From RPRB01 sp035543115 (GTDB lineage Bacteria > Myxococcota > Myxococcia > Myxococcales > Myxococcaceae): a stretch of 64,000 bases of DNA. Below the pieces are notes generated by a model. The model made no database searches and was not told the DNA's origin. It was given only the letters and a program-made list of their open reading frames with translations. The translations under genes were made by a program, and so were the position numbers. Where the stretch lies: assembly GCA_035543115.1 (NCBI GenBank), contig DATKKF010000021.1:1-64000 (forward strand). Reading direction: 5' to 3'. Shown one piece after another: positions 23,418 through 31,704 of the stretch; position 1 is the first letter of the stretch, and every line of letters starts with the position of its first letter.

Positions 23418-24869
23418 TCAGCCGGCCGCGGCCGGCACGCAGAGCAGCGCCACGCCCTCGCCCGACAGCTCCACCGCGGGCGCGGGCGTGCCCTCCGGGC
23501 CTTCCCAGCCGAGCGCCACCACGCGCGGGCTGAGCTGGCCCTGCCACCCGACCCAGTGCTGGAGCGGGACGGTGACCGGCGCGTCATGCCGCACCTCGGT
23601 GGAGCGCAGAGGGCCGGGCAGCGCGAGCAGCACCTGCCCCACCCCGCTCAGGTGCACGAGGTCCAGGTCGGGTGCCACCTCGCTCGGCACGCGCCCGTTC
23701 TCGAACATCACCGGCTCCTCGAAGCCGAACACCCAGTCCTCGCGGAGGTAGACGCTCTCGTCGCCGAGGTCGACGGCGAGGAACGTCCTGCCCATCACCC
23801 CGAGCCATGCCGTGCCCGTGCCCACCAGGCGGTGCATGCGCACCGGGCCCCAGCCGAAGGGCTTGTCGGTCACCCGGCCGCGGAAGCGCTTGAACTCGGC
23901 CCTGGCCTCGATGACCCCGGTCCATCCGAGCAGCCCCGCGGTCCGGACCAGCACCTCGCCCCGGACCTCGACCCGGACCGCCTCGGGTGTCACGGTGAAG
24001 GTCCGGCTCCCGTCCCCGGGGAGCTTCCCGGCGACGGTGGTCAGCTCGGTGGGGCGCGCCACCGGGCGCGACGGGTCGGCCAGCGCCGCCTTCGCCGCCT
24101 CGCGGAGCGGTCTCGGTGGCGCAGAAACAGCCGCCTCGGGCACCGGAGAGAACTGCTGGACCGGAGCCGGTGGAGGCACCTCGGGGGCCTTCGCCGGCTC
24201 GCTCTCGGCGTCGAAGGTGGGGAGCGGCGCGGCGGGCACCGGCGCTGCCGCGGCGACGGTCTCGGTGAGCGGGATGGGGGCCGCCGGCGCGCCGCCGAGC
24301 TGGGTCACGGAAACCACCGGGAGCTCCTGGGTCAACCCCGGAATCTTCTGCTCGGCCGGGGGGGTGGGCGGACGTGGCGGCACGGGGACGGGCCGCGCCT
24401 CGGCAGCGAGCGCCTTGGCCATCTTCTCCGCCATTGCCTCCGAGCCCGCCTTCACGAAGTGCTCCCGGGCGCGGCCGTACTGGCCGGCCTGGGCCAGCGC
24501 GAGTCCGAGGTAGTTGTGCGCCTTGAGGTGCCCGGGCTGCAGGTCGACCGCGGTCTCGAACTCGCGCACCGCCCGGGTCAGCTGATTGGACTTGAGGTAC
24601 ACCAGGCCCAGGTTGACCCGCAGCGTCGGGTCGGCCCCGTTCTCCCGGACCAGCGCCTCGTACACCTCCGCCGCGCGGACGAAGTCTCCGAGCTTGAAGT
24701 AGGCCAGGCCGAGGAGGTTCTTGGCCTTCTCGTCGCCCGGGCGCATCTGGTACGCCCGCTCGAGGTGGTCGCGGGCCTCCGTCAGCTGCCCCTGCTGGAG
24801 CAGCTCGCCCCCGCGGTAGAGGGCCTCGAGAAAGACCGCATCGGTGGCCTCCGCCGGATTCACCGCCAC
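23418..24869 (-). CDS. TPR protein with C-terminal AIM24-like domain
   Basis: The 483-residue protein starts with four or five TPR units (about residues 12-150; HLERAYQMRPGDEKAKNLLG and AVDLQPGHLKAHNYLGLALA are typical), continues with a Pro/Ala-rich linker (about 155-290) and ends with a beta-rich domain containing GEVLVRTAGLLGWTGVIEAR, GTGTAWLGVMGRTFLAVDLG and VFGFEEPVMFENGRV. The last part matches the AIM24/TIGR00266 fold, named after a yeast mitochondrial protein and related in shape to the TRAP fold. Its bacterial role is unknown. The start codon overlaps the end of the transglycosylase gene by ten bases, so the two are probably translated together. Confidence 0.82.
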   Translation of the reverse strand: MAVNPAEATDAVFLEALYRGGELLQQGQLTEARDHLERAYQMRPGDEKAKNLLGLAYFKLGDFVRAAEVYEALVRENGADPTLRVNLGLVYLKSNQLTRAVREFETAVDLQPGHLKAHNYLGLALAQAGQYGRAREHFVKAGSEAMAEKMAKALAAEARPVPVPPRPPTPPAEQKIPGLTQELPVVSVTQLGGAPAAPIPLTETVAAAAPVPAAPLPTFDAESEPAKAPEVPPPAPVQQFSPVPEAAVSAPPRPLREAAKAALADPSRPVARPTELTTVAGKLPGDGSRTFTVTPEAVRVEVRGEVLVRTAGLLGWTGVIEARAEFKRFRGRVTDKPFGWGPVRMHRLVGTGTAWLGVMGRTFLAVDLGDESVYLREDWVFGFEEPVMFENGRVPSEVAPDLDLVHLSGVGQVLLALPGPLRSTEVRHDAPVTVPLQHWVGWQGQLSPRVVALGWEGPEGTPAPAVELSGEGVALLCVPAAAG

Positions 24870-25495
24870 GTCGCCGGCTCCGCCTGCGAGGTCATCGCCA
24901 ACTCCTGCTTGTACTGGTAGTACAGCGCCAGGACCTTCTGGACGTAGGCCCTCGTCTCCTCGAACGGAGGAACCTGGTTGCCGTACTTCCGCACCGCGTC
25001 CGGACCGGCGTTGTACGCGGCGACGATGGTCTCCATCTGACCGGCGAACTCGTTGGCCAGCACGCGCAGGTACCGCACGCCGCCGAAGATGTTCTGCCGC
25101 GCATCGAAGATGTCCCGCACGTACATGTCCGAGGCGGTGCCGGGCATCAGCTGCATCAGCCCCGAGGCGCCCTTCCGTGAGAGCGCGTGCGGATCGAAGT
25201 TGCTCTCGGCGTGGGCCACCGCGCGTACCAGCGGCAGCGGGATGTTGTACTTGCGCGCCGCCTCCTCCATCCAGGCGAGATAGAGCGACGGAGCGATGAC
25301 CGAGCGCGCGGGCGCCTCGGCCGGACGCGGCGCCTGGCGGAACGACGAACCGCCCAGACGGCGCGCCTTCACCCCCGCGGGCGGCACGTTGGTGTAGACG
25401 ATGGTGCCGTCCTTCTCGCGGTACGTGTAGATGGCGCTGGCGCGCACGGGCAGAGCCGGGAGCAGCGCGATCAGGAGCGCAGGGAGAAGACGCAT
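24860..25495 (-). CDS. Lytic transglycosylase (SLT domain, DUF4124 N-terminus)
   Basis: The 211-residue exported protein has a signal peptide (LLPALLIALLPALPVRASA), a DUF4124 segment (IYTYREKDGTIVYTNVPP) and a family 1 SLT domain (about residues 75-200). The catalytic Glu is in AHAESNFDP; the supporting motifs GLMQLMPGTA and AAYNAGPDAV are intact. It cuts the glycan strands of peptidoglycan, leaving anhydromuropeptides, and acts in the periplasm. The 3' end overlaps the TPR-AIM24 gene. Upstream lies a divergent nadB with a long palindrome between them. Confidence 0.92.
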   Translation of the reverse strand: MRLLPALLIALLPALPVRASAIYTYREKDGTIVYTNVPPAGVKARRLGGSSFRQAPRPAEAPARSVIAPSLYLAWMEEAARKYNIPLPLVRAVAHAESNFDPHALSRKGASGLMQLMPGTASDMYVRDIFDARQNIFGGVRYLRVLANEFAGQMETIVAAYNAGPDAVRKYGNQVPPFEETRAYVQKVLALYYQYKQELAMTSQAEPATWR

Positions 25496-25523
25496 CGCGA
25501 GGAAGCCGGTGACGACTCTACTG

Positions 25524-25569
25524 AACCCGGCGCGGAAACCTCAAGAAATGGCCTTGTTTCCGCCGGGTT
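25524..25569. promoter_or_regulatory. Long inverted repeat between lytic transglycosylase and nadB
   Basis: AACCCGG-CG-CGGAAAC (25524-25539) and GTTTCCG-CCGGGTT (25556-25569) form a 14-base-pair inverted repeat with a two-base bulge and a 16-base AT-richer loop. It lies in the 98-base divergent region, 24 bases before the nadB ATG. Position between two divergent starts argues against a terminator. It could be an operator or a nadB leader hairpin. Confidence 0.5.
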
Positions 25570-25593
25570 GGGGGCGGTACACGTGGCGACAGC

Positions 25594-27177
25594 ATGCCCC
25601 AGCGGTTCGACTTCCTGGTGCTCGGCGGTGGTGTGGCGGGCCTGTCGTTCGCGCTCGAGGCCGCGCAGCGCGGGTCGGTCGCGGTGCTCACCAAGCGCAG
25701 CCGGTCCGAGAGCAACACCATGTATGCCCAAGGGGGAGTCGCCGCCGTCCTCTCCGAGCGCGACAGCTTCGAGCAGCACGTCGCCGACACGGTGGACGCC
25801 GGGGCGGGCCTGAACAATGCCCAGGCGGTGTCGGTCACTGTGCACGAGGGCCCGGAGCGCATCCGCGAGCTGGCGGCGCTGGGCGCACATTTCGATACCC
25901 GGCCCAACGGCGAGTTCGACCTCGGCCGGGAGGGCGGACATACCCGGCGCCGCATCGTGCACGCCGGGGACATCACCGGGCGGGAGATCGAGCGCGCCCT
26001 GCTCGCCGCCTGCGACGACCGCCCGAACATCCGCTTCGTCTCCGACGCCGCGGCGATCGACCTCATCCTCGACCGCCGCAGCCCCCACGGGCAGCCACGC
26101 TGTCTCGGGGCGTACGTGCTGCTCTCCACCGGGGAGATCGAGACCTTCCTCGGCAAGGTGACGGTCCTCGCCACCGGAGGCGCGGGGAAGGTGTACCTGT
26201 ACACGACCAACCCCGACGTCGCGACGGGCGACGGGGTGGCCATGGCGTACCGGGCGGGCGCGCGGATCGCCAACATGGAGTTCTACCAGTTCCACCCCAC
26301 CTGCCTCTTCAGCCCCGAGGCGAAGAACTTCCTCATCTCCGAGGCGTTACGCGGCGAGGGCGGCAAGCTGCGGCTGCGCAGCGGCGCGCCCTTCATGGAG
26401 CGCTACGACCCCCGCGCCGAACTCGCCCCGCGCGACATCGTCGCCCGGGCGATCGACTCGGAGCTGAAGCGCACCGGCGACGACTTCGTCCTCCTGGACA
26501 TGACCCACCTGGGGCGCGCCTTCCTCATCGAGCGCTTCCCCAACATCTACGAGACCTGCAAGGCGTTCGGCATCGACATGGCGGTGCAGCCCATCCCGGT
26601 GGTGCCCGCGGCCCACTACCAGTGCGGCGGCGTGTCGACCGACCTCGGCGGGCGCACCAGCGTGCCGGGGCTCTTCGCCGTCGGCGAGGTGGCGCACACC
26701 GGGCTGCACGGGGCGAACCGGCTGGCCTCCAACTCGCTGCTCGAGGGGCTGGTCTTCGGTCACCGGGCGGCGCGCGTCGCGGCCGAGGAGCTCCCGCCCA
26801 AGGCGCAGGGCGAGGACGTTCCCCCGTGGGACCCCGGGGCGGCAGTGGACCCGAACGAGGCGGTGCTCGTCACCCACAACTGGGAAGAGGTCCGCCGGCT
26901 GATGTGGAACTACGTGGGGATCGTCCGGACCGACAAGCGCCTGATGCGCGCCCGCCGCCGGCTCGACCTGCTCCGCGAGGAGATCCGCGACTACTACTGG
27001 CGGTTCAAGGTGACCCGCGACGTCATCGAGCTGCGGAACATCGCCGACGTGGCCCACCTCATCGTCGAGTGCGCCAGCCGCCGCAAGGAGAGCCGCGGCC
27101 TGCACTACACGCTCGACTACCCGAACCGCGACGACCACAACTGGAAACAGGACACCGTCGTCCAGCGCGAGATCTGA
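25594..27177 (+). CDS. nadB: L-aspartate oxidase
   Basis: NadB oxidises L-aspartate to iminoaspartate, the first step of de novo NAD synthesis; NadA then makes quinolinate. The 527-residue protein has the FAD motif VLGGGVAGLS near the N-terminus, then SRSESNTMYAQGGVAAV (the family signature), RRRIVHAGDITGREIE, PTCLF after FYQFH, and PAAHYQCGGVSTDLGGRTS followed by GLHGANRLASNSLLEGLVFG. The C-terminal helical domain (WNYVGIVRTDKRL) is complete. Length fits the family. It starts a run with rhomboid (5-base gap) and LOG genes. nadA and nadC are not in the window. Confidence 0.97.
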   Translation: MPQRFDFLVLGGGVAGLSFALEAAQRGSVAVLTKRSRSESNTMYAQGGVAAVLSERDSFEQHVADTVDAGAGLNNAQAVSVTVHEGPERIRELAALGAHFDTRPNGEFDLGREGGHTRRRIVHAGDITGREIERALLAACDDRPNIRFVSDAAAIDLILDRRSPHGQPRCLGAYVLLSTGEIETFLGKVTVLATGGAGKVYLYTTNPDVATGDGVAMAYRAGARIANMEFYQFHPTCLFSPEAKNFLISEALRGEGGKLRLRSGAPFMERYDPRAELAPRDIVARAIDSELKRTGDDFVLLDMTHLGRAFLIERFPNIYETCKAFGIDMAVQPIPVVPAAHYQCGGVSTDLGGRTSVPGLFAVGEVAHTGLHGANRLASNSLLEGLVFGHRAARVAAEELPPKAQGEDVPPWDPGAAVDPNEAVLVTHNWEEVRRLMWNYVGIVRTDKRLMRARRRLDLLREEIRDYYWRFKVTRDVIELRNIADVAHLIVECASRRKESRGLHYTLDYPNRDDHNWKQDTVVQREI

Positions 27178-27181
27178 AGCG

Positions 27182-27868
27182 GTGGAACCCACTCCGACTC
27201 CACGGCCCCGGCCGGTGCCCCGGGCACCGCCTCCGCTGTTCTCCTGGACCTACCTCGGGCTTTGCGTGCTGGTGTTCCTGCCGCACGCCCTGGACGGGGA
27301 GCCACCGGACCGCTTCGTCCTCTACGGGCCGGCCGTCGCCGCGGGGCAGTGGTGGCGCGTGCTCACCTGCAACCTCGAGCACGTGACGCCGCTGCACATC
27401 CTGTTGAACGGGCTGAGCATCTACAGCTTCGGACCGGTGGTGGAGCGGCAGATCGGCACGGCCCGGCTGTTCGTGGTGTCCCTCATCTGCGGGCTCACCT
27501 CGTCCGCGGCGGCCCTGGCCTTCACCTGGTTCCTCAAGAGCGCCGGCGCATCGGGCGTCATCGCCGGATGGCTCGGGCTGGCCTTGCCCATCTTCGACGG
27601 CCGGGCCCGGAAGGTGCTGCTGCAGTGGACCATCCTCCTGGTGCTGGTCAGCCTCGCGCCGCGGGTGAGCTGGGCCGCGCACCTGGGCGGCTTCCTCGGT
27701 GGGCTGGTGCCCGGGTTGCTCATCCGGTACGGGGCCCGGCGCGACCCGACGCGCCCCTTCCGTCCCTTCGACCGGCTCGCGCTCCCGCTGCTCGTCCTCG
27801 CCGCAGTGACGGTGTTCCTCGCGGTGCGCATGCATGCCCCCGCGAGCTTCGGAATCCCGCCCGCGTGA
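27182..27868 (+). CDS. Rhomboid family intramembrane serine protease
   Basis: The 228-residue protein has a Pro-rich cytosolic start and six membrane helices. Rhomboid motifs are seen: a WW.WRVLT-type entry (QWWRVLTCNLEH), HILLNGLSIYSFG (the HxxxN type segment), the serine motif GASGVIAG and the catalytic His in AAHLGGFLGG. The Ser-His pair is intact, so the enzyme should be active. Rhomboids cut single-pass membrane proteins; the substrate is unknown, though MYXO-CTERM proteins are processed by a rhombosortase-like enzyme of this superfamily, so a sorting role is possible. The GTG start lies five bases after the nadB stop region, and the stop overlaps the LOG start (GTGA). Confidence 0.9.
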   Translation: MEPTPTPRPRPVPRAPPPLFSWTYLGLCVLVFLPHALDGEPPDRFVLYGPAVAAGQWWRVLTCNLEHVTPLHILLNGLSIYSFGPVVERQIGTARLFVVSLICGLTSSAAALAFTWFLKSAGASGVIAGWLGLALPIFDGRARKVLLQWTILLVLVSLAPRVSWAAHLGGFLGGLVPGLLIRYGARRDPTRPFRPFDRLALPLLVLAAVTVFLAVRMHAPASFGIPPA

Positions 27869-28440
27869 GCCGCCCGTTCCACGTCTGCGTCTTCTGCGGG
27901 GCCCGGAGCGGCAAGTCCCCAGCGTACGCCGAGGCGGCGGCAGCGCTCGGGCGGTGCATCGGGGAGCGGGGCCTCGGCCTGGTGTACGGCGGCGCGCGGG
28001 TCGGGCTCATGGGCACGCTCGCCGAGGCGGCGCTCTCGGCGGGGGCGCCCGTCCTCGGCGTGCTGCCCCGTTCCCTGTCGAGCGTGGAGGTGGCACACCC
28101 CGGGCTCACCGAGCTGGTGCTGGTCGACGGGCTGCATGCGCGGAAGGCGCGGATGACGGCGGAGAGCGACGCCTTCGTTGCCCTGCCCGGCGGCTTCGGC
28201 ACCCTGGACGAGCTGTTCGAGGCGCTCACCTGGGCTCAGCTCGGGCTGCACACCCGGCCGCTGGGGCTCCTGAACGTCGACGGGTTCTGGGATCCGCTGG
28301 TGGCCACCCTCGAGCGGCAGGTCGCCCAGGGCTTCGTCACCCCGTCGGACCGGGCGCGCCTCTCGGTCGCGGCCGGGCCCGATGCGCTGCTCGACGCGCT
28401 CGGTGCGCCCGTGGAACAATCCCCCCACGTCGGCCGTTGA
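27865..28440 (+). CDS. LOG family protein (TIGR00730)
   Basis: The 191-residue protein has the Lonely Guy fold: FCGARSGKSPAYAEAA at the start, LVYGGARVGLMGTLAEAAL, the ARKARMTAESDAFVALPGGF stretch and the signature PGGFGTLDELFE. LOG enzymes remove ribose 5-phosphate from nucleoside monophosphates such as cytokinin precursors; in many bacteria they act as nucleotide 5'-monophosphate hydrolases. All PGGxGTxxE residues are present, so activity is likely. GTG at 27865 overlaps the rhomboid stop codon, indicating coupled translation. Confidence 0.93.
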   Translation: MSRPFHVCVFCGARSGKSPAYAEAAAALGRCIGERGLGLVYGGARVGLMGTLAEAALSAGAPVLGVLPRSLSSVEVAHPGLTELVLVDGLHARKARMTAESDAFVALPGGFGTLDELFEALTWAQLGLHTRPLGLLNVDGFWDPLVATLERQVAQGFVTPSDRARLSVAAGPDALLDALGAPVEQSPHVGR

Positions 28441-28500
28441 ACTCGGGACGAGGGTCGGAGCGGGCTGGGCCCCCCGGGGCCGAGGGAGGAGCAGCGAGCC

Positions 28501-29574
28501 GTGCCGACGCCGCGGAGGCCCCTGCATCAGAGGCCCCTCCTCCGGGCGCTGGCCCTCTCGCTGCTGTTGCACGGGGCGCTGGTGGTCTGGCTCGTCCGGA
28601 CCGTCGGCTCGAGGCCGGCGCCTCCACCGCCGCGCCCGGCGACGCGCGTCTCCCTGCGTCCCCTGCCACCTCACCCACCGGTGCTGGACCGGCACCCGAC
28701 GCCGCCTGGGACGCCCCCGCGCAGCCCCGCCCAGCCGTCCGCCCCTGCGACCGCCTCCCGTCCGCCCGCGGGTGGCGGATCGACCTCCTCCTCCGGGTCC
28801 GAGGCGAGCGGCGCCGTGCGACCGCCGTCTGCCGATGCGCCCATCCAGCTGTTCCCGGGGGGCGCGGTGTCGCGGGGCGCCGGGCCGGTCCCGCCCGGAG
28901 ACCCGGGCGCGTCCATGGCGCGCGACGTCCCCGAGAGCCGCGAGGTCGAGGGCCACCGGGTCCAGCAGCGGATTGAGACCTGGCGAGGGGACGGTCTGGC
29001 CGAGCGCCTCGTCGCCACCGGAGTCGACGACTACTTCAAGGACTACCGGCGCGCGCTGCAGGCGAACATGGGGCCGCCTCCGCCGGGCGGAGGGCCGAAG
29101 CACGGGGACCTCACCGCCGGGCAGCGGTGGATCAACGCCTGGCTCGCCGCGCTCGAGGAGGCCGACCCGTCGCGCGAGCCTCCGCCCCGTGGCGAGCGCA
29201 TGCCCGACCGCGACGTGCAGGACGTGACCGGCCGGATGGACGAGTTCATCGGCAACCATCTCGGGCCCATGGCGGTGCAGCCGAGCTTCGCCGGGCAGCG
29301 GCTCCTCCGGCGCGCCGCGGCCGGCGTTCCGGTGGCGGTCCTCCACATCGTCCAGCGCGCCGACGGCTCCATCGCCTCGACCGAGCTGGTCGCCTCGAGC
29401 GGAGACAAGGCCTTCGACGCCTACGTCGTGGAGCACGCGCCGGTCGCGCTCGCCGCGGTGCCGCGGCCGCCGGCGCGCCAGGGTGCTGGGCTGCATCCCG
29501 ATGGAACGCGGACCGAGTGGGCCTTCTATCGCGCCGAGGGAGGCTGCGGGGTGCTCCTGCTCCGGGTGTACTGA
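28501..29574 (+). CDS. TonB-like energy-transfer protein
   Basis: The 357-residue protein has one N-terminal membrane helix (LLRALALSLLLHGALVVWLV, the SLLLHG form is typical of TonB), a long Pro-rich spacer (about residues 38-130), a helical mid-part and a C-terminal domain (about 255-355) with VAVLHIVQRADGSIASTELV and DKAFDAYVVEHAP, which resembles the TonB/AgmX C-terminal fold. It should sit in the inner membrane and reach across the periplasm. An ExbB/ExbD pair at 47176 may power it, but no outer-membrane receptor is next to it. The GTG start has GGAGGAG ten bases upstream. Confidence 0.78.
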   Translation: MPTPRRPLHQRPLLRALALSLLLHGALVVWLVRTVGSRPAPPPPRPATRVSLRPLPPHPPVLDRHPTPPGTPPRSPAQPSAPATASRPPAGGGSTSSSGSEASGAVRPPSADAPIQLFPGGAVSRGAGPVPPGDPGASMARDVPESREVEGHRVQQRIETWRGDGLAERLVATGVDDYFKDYRRALQANMGPPPPGGGPKHGDLTAGQRWINAWLAALEEADPSREPPPRGERMPDRDVQDVTGRMDEFIGNHLGPMAVQPSFAGQRLLRRAAAGVPVAVLHIVQRADGSIASTELVASSGDKAFDAYVVEHAPVALAAVPRPPARQGAGLHPDGTRTEWAFYRAEGGCGVLLLRVY

Positions 29575-29603
29575 CCCCGGCTGGCGGAGGGCGGCGGCTC
29601 TGG

Positions 29604-30284
29604 TCAGCGGGCGGCGCGCGAGGTCGAGACGGCCGGCGGGGGCGTGGGTCCGGGCGCGGGTGGCGCCCCCACCGGGAACCTCATCTCCACCTGCCCCTGA
29701 GTGGACGACATGCGGAACAGCAGAACCTGCGTGGCCGGGCCGACGAGCGGATGACCGGCGACGGTCATCGGGAAGCGCACCGCGTACATGGTCCAGAAGT
29801 CGCCCATGTACGGGTAGTAGGCCCGGATGTCCTGGTTGGCGCGCCCCACCCGCTTGATGGCCAGCGGCGCGACCTCTCCCTGGTCCGTGGCCAGGCTCAG
29901 CCGCCAGATGGTGCCCCGGGAGTCGAAGTCGTCGAAGCGCCGGTCGACGAGGCTCACCCCGAAGACCAGCTCGTGCGACTCGGCGGCGGCGGCGTGCTCG
30001 CGGGCGAGGGTCTCGTCGAGCTTGGCCTCGGGCCAGCTCTGGAACAGGGCCTGGCGGCGGACCCGTGCCTCGCGGAACTCCGGGCTCTGGTAGGTGGCGG
30101 CGCAGTACAGCCGGGTGTCGAGCCCTGCGTAGACCTCGCGGTGCTCGGTGGCCCTGGCGAGCGCGGTCTGGTAGCGAGCCTCCGCCTTCGCGTCCGGGAG
30201 CTCGGCCCCGGGCTCCCCGATGGCCGGGGGAACCGCGGCACATCCGGCGGCCCCGAGCAGGAGGAGCAGCGGCGCGGCCTTCAC
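29604..30284 (-). CDS. Hypothetical lipoprotein downstream of pyrE
   Basis: The 226-residue product has a signal peptide with lipobox LLLLGAAGC and a mature part containing ATEHREVYAGLDTRLYCAAT, FGVSLVDRRFDDFDSRGTIW and YPYMGDFWTMYAVRFP, ending in a Pro-rich tail. Similar lipoproteins occur in myxobacteria, from memory, but the function is unknown. The GTG at 30284 overlaps the pyrE stop (GTGA), so it should be translated with pyrE. The longer open frame upstream overlaps pyrE and is not coding. Confidence 0.65.
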   Translation of the reverse strand: MKAAPLLLLLGAAGCAAVPPAIGEPGAELPDAKAEARYQTALARATEHREVYAGLDTRLYCAATYQSPEFREARVRRQALFQSWPEAKLDETLAREHAAAAESHELVFGVSLVDRRFDDFDSRGTIWRLSLATDQGEVAPLAIKRVGRANQDIRAYYPYMGDFWTMYAVRFPMTVAGHPLVGPATQVLLFRMSSTQGQVEMRFPVGAPPAPGPTPPPAVSTSRAAR

Positions 30285-30841
30285 GGAAGGAAGTCGCTCC
30301 GGGTGAAGAGGGTGGAGAGCCCGTAGCCCTTCTGGGTGACCGCCTCCCGGCCGCCCTCCAGCCGGTCCACGAGCGCGAAGACGCAGCGGACGCGCAGACC
30401 CGCCGCCTCGACCCGCTCGATGGCCTTCAGGGTGCTCGCGCCGGTGGTCACCACGTCCTCCACCACCGCCACCTCGGCGCGGTCGGCGATGAGGCTGCGG
30501 CCCTCGATCCACTCTCCGGTGCCGTGGCCCTTCGGCTCCTTGCGCACGATGAATGCGGGGATTGGCGAGCCGGCCAGGTAGCTGGTGAAGCTCACCGCCG
30601 AGGCGAGCGGATCGGCCCCGAGGGTGAGTCCGCCCACCGCCGCGGCGGCCGGCGCGAGCCGCTGGATGTCGCGCCACAGCAGGCGCCCGACGAGGAAGTG
30701 GCCCTCCGCGGTGAGCACCGTGCGCTTGCAGTCGATGTAGAAGTCGCTCTCCTTGCCCGAGGAGAGCGTCACCCGCCTCTTCTCGAACGACAGCTGGGTC
30801 AAGAGCTCGAGGAGTCGCGCGCGATCCCGGTCCAGCGCCAT
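30281..30841 (-). CDS. pyrE: Orotate phosphoribosyltransferase
   Basis: PyrE joins orotate to PRPP to form orotidine 5'-phosphate in pyrimidine synthesis. The 186-residue protein has FEKRRVTLSSGKESDFYIDC at the start (orotate/PRPP loop), GGLTLGADPLASAVSF, IVRKEPKGHGTG (the flexible Lys loop) and the PRPP motif VAVVEDVVTTGAST. Length and order fit the family. It lies four bases downstream of the ParB-domain gene and its stop overlaps the next lipoprotein, giving a bacN-bacO-bacP-padC-pyrE-lipoprotein order on one strand. Confidence 0.96.
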   Translation of the reverse strand: MALDRDRARLLELLTQLSFEKRRVTLSSGKESDFYIDCKRTVLTAEGHFLVGRLLWRDIQRLAPAAAAVGGLTLGADPLASAVSFTSYLAGSPIPAFIVRKEPKGHGTGEWIEGRSLIADRAEVAVVEDVVTTGASTLKAIERVEAAGLRVRCVFALVDRLEGGREAVTQKGYGLSTLFTRSDFLP

Positions 30842-30845
30842 GGGG

Positions 30846-31664
30846 TCAGGACTCCTCCTCGAAGTAGGCCACCAGCTCGGCCACGTACCGGAGCTGCTGC
30901 AGCAGCTCGGCCCGCCGTCCGGGCTCGAGCGCGTCGAACACCGGCGCGAGCAGTGCCAGGTCCTGGTTCAGCTCACCCATCCGGCCGGTGAGCTCGGAGG
31001 CCAGCTCGTCGGCGTCGACCTCCTCCTCGCCCCCGGCCGACTCCGGGGCGAGCCCGTCGTCCGTGGCCTGGGCCCGGTCGAGCATGTCGCGCGCCGCGGC
31101 CGAGAGCCGGCCCTCCTCCGCCAGGCGGGCCTCGAGCCCGGCAAGCTCCTCGGGCGTCGGCGCCGCACCATGAAGGACGCCGGCCAGCGCCACCAGCAGC
31201 GCGTCCTCGTCCGAGAGGCGCGCGTGGACCCGGGCGAGCACCGACGTGCGCTGCAGGAACCGCAGCGCCGCCACCCGGCGGAACCCGGCCACCAGCTGGT
31301 AGCGGTCGGTCCCCTCGCGCTGGCGCACGTCCACCGGGAATGCCTGCCCCAGCCGCGCGAGGTCCATCGCCAGCCGGCCCACGTCTCCCGCCGAGCGCAG
31401 CTGGAAGGTGTGGTCCTCGTCGAGGGCGTCGAGCGAGATGAGCCGCTCCTCCGTCTCGGGGGGACGCTCGAGCCGCGGCGCCGGGGCGGGCTCGACCCGC
31501 GGGGGCAAGGTGGGCATGGCGGTGTCAGCGGCCAGGGAGCCGTCGGCATCGAGCGCCTCCGGGCTGGAGGGCGCCTCACCGGGACCGGACTCGGGCCCGG
31601 AGCGCTCCTCGGGGGGGTCCGAGGTCATCTCGTGCTCGCGTGTCTCCATGGACCGTTCGTGCAC
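30846..31664 (-). CDS. padC: PadC-like ParB/Srx-domain protein
   Basis: The 272-residue protein has an acidic, Pro-rich N-terminus (about 70 residues), a ParB/sulfiredoxin-fold domain (about 72-160; ERLISLDALDEDHTFQLRS, then FPVDVRQREGTDRYQLVAGF and FRRVAALRFL, the GxRRxxA CTP-binding type motif) and a helical C-terminus. No central HTH DNA-binding domain of a true ParB is seen. In Myxococcus xanthus PadC binds ParA and the BacNOP bactofilin filament to hold the segregation machinery at subpolar sites. Gene order here is the same, which supports the name. Start codons at 31664 (GTG), 31649 and 31628 are all possible. Confidence 0.82.
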   Translation of the reverse strand: MHERSMETREHEMTSDPPEERSGPESGPGEAPSSPEALDADGSLAADTAMPTLPPRVEPAPAPRLERPPETEERLISLDALDEDHTFQLRSAGDVGRLAMDLARLGQAFPVDVRQREGTDRYQLVAGFRRVAALRFLQRTSVLARVHARLSDEDALLVALAGVLHGAAPTPEELAGLEARLAEEGRLSAAARDMLDRAQATDDGLAPESAGGEEEVDADELASELTGRMGELNQDLALLAPVFDALEPGRRAELLQQLRYVAELVAYFEEES

Positions 31665-31704
31665 GCTACCGCGGGCGGGGGGCCCACGGGAACGTGCCCG
31701 CCGG

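Noticed and set aside
27421..30243. A 940-codon minus-strand frame
   Set aside because: It runs antisense to rhomboid, LOG and TonB-like genes, all of which have family motifs.
30846..31664. True chromosomal ParB
   Set aside because: It has the ParB fold, but no HTH DNA-binding domain is visible, there is no parA next to it and no parS-like palindromes were noticed. The bactofilin context favours PadC.
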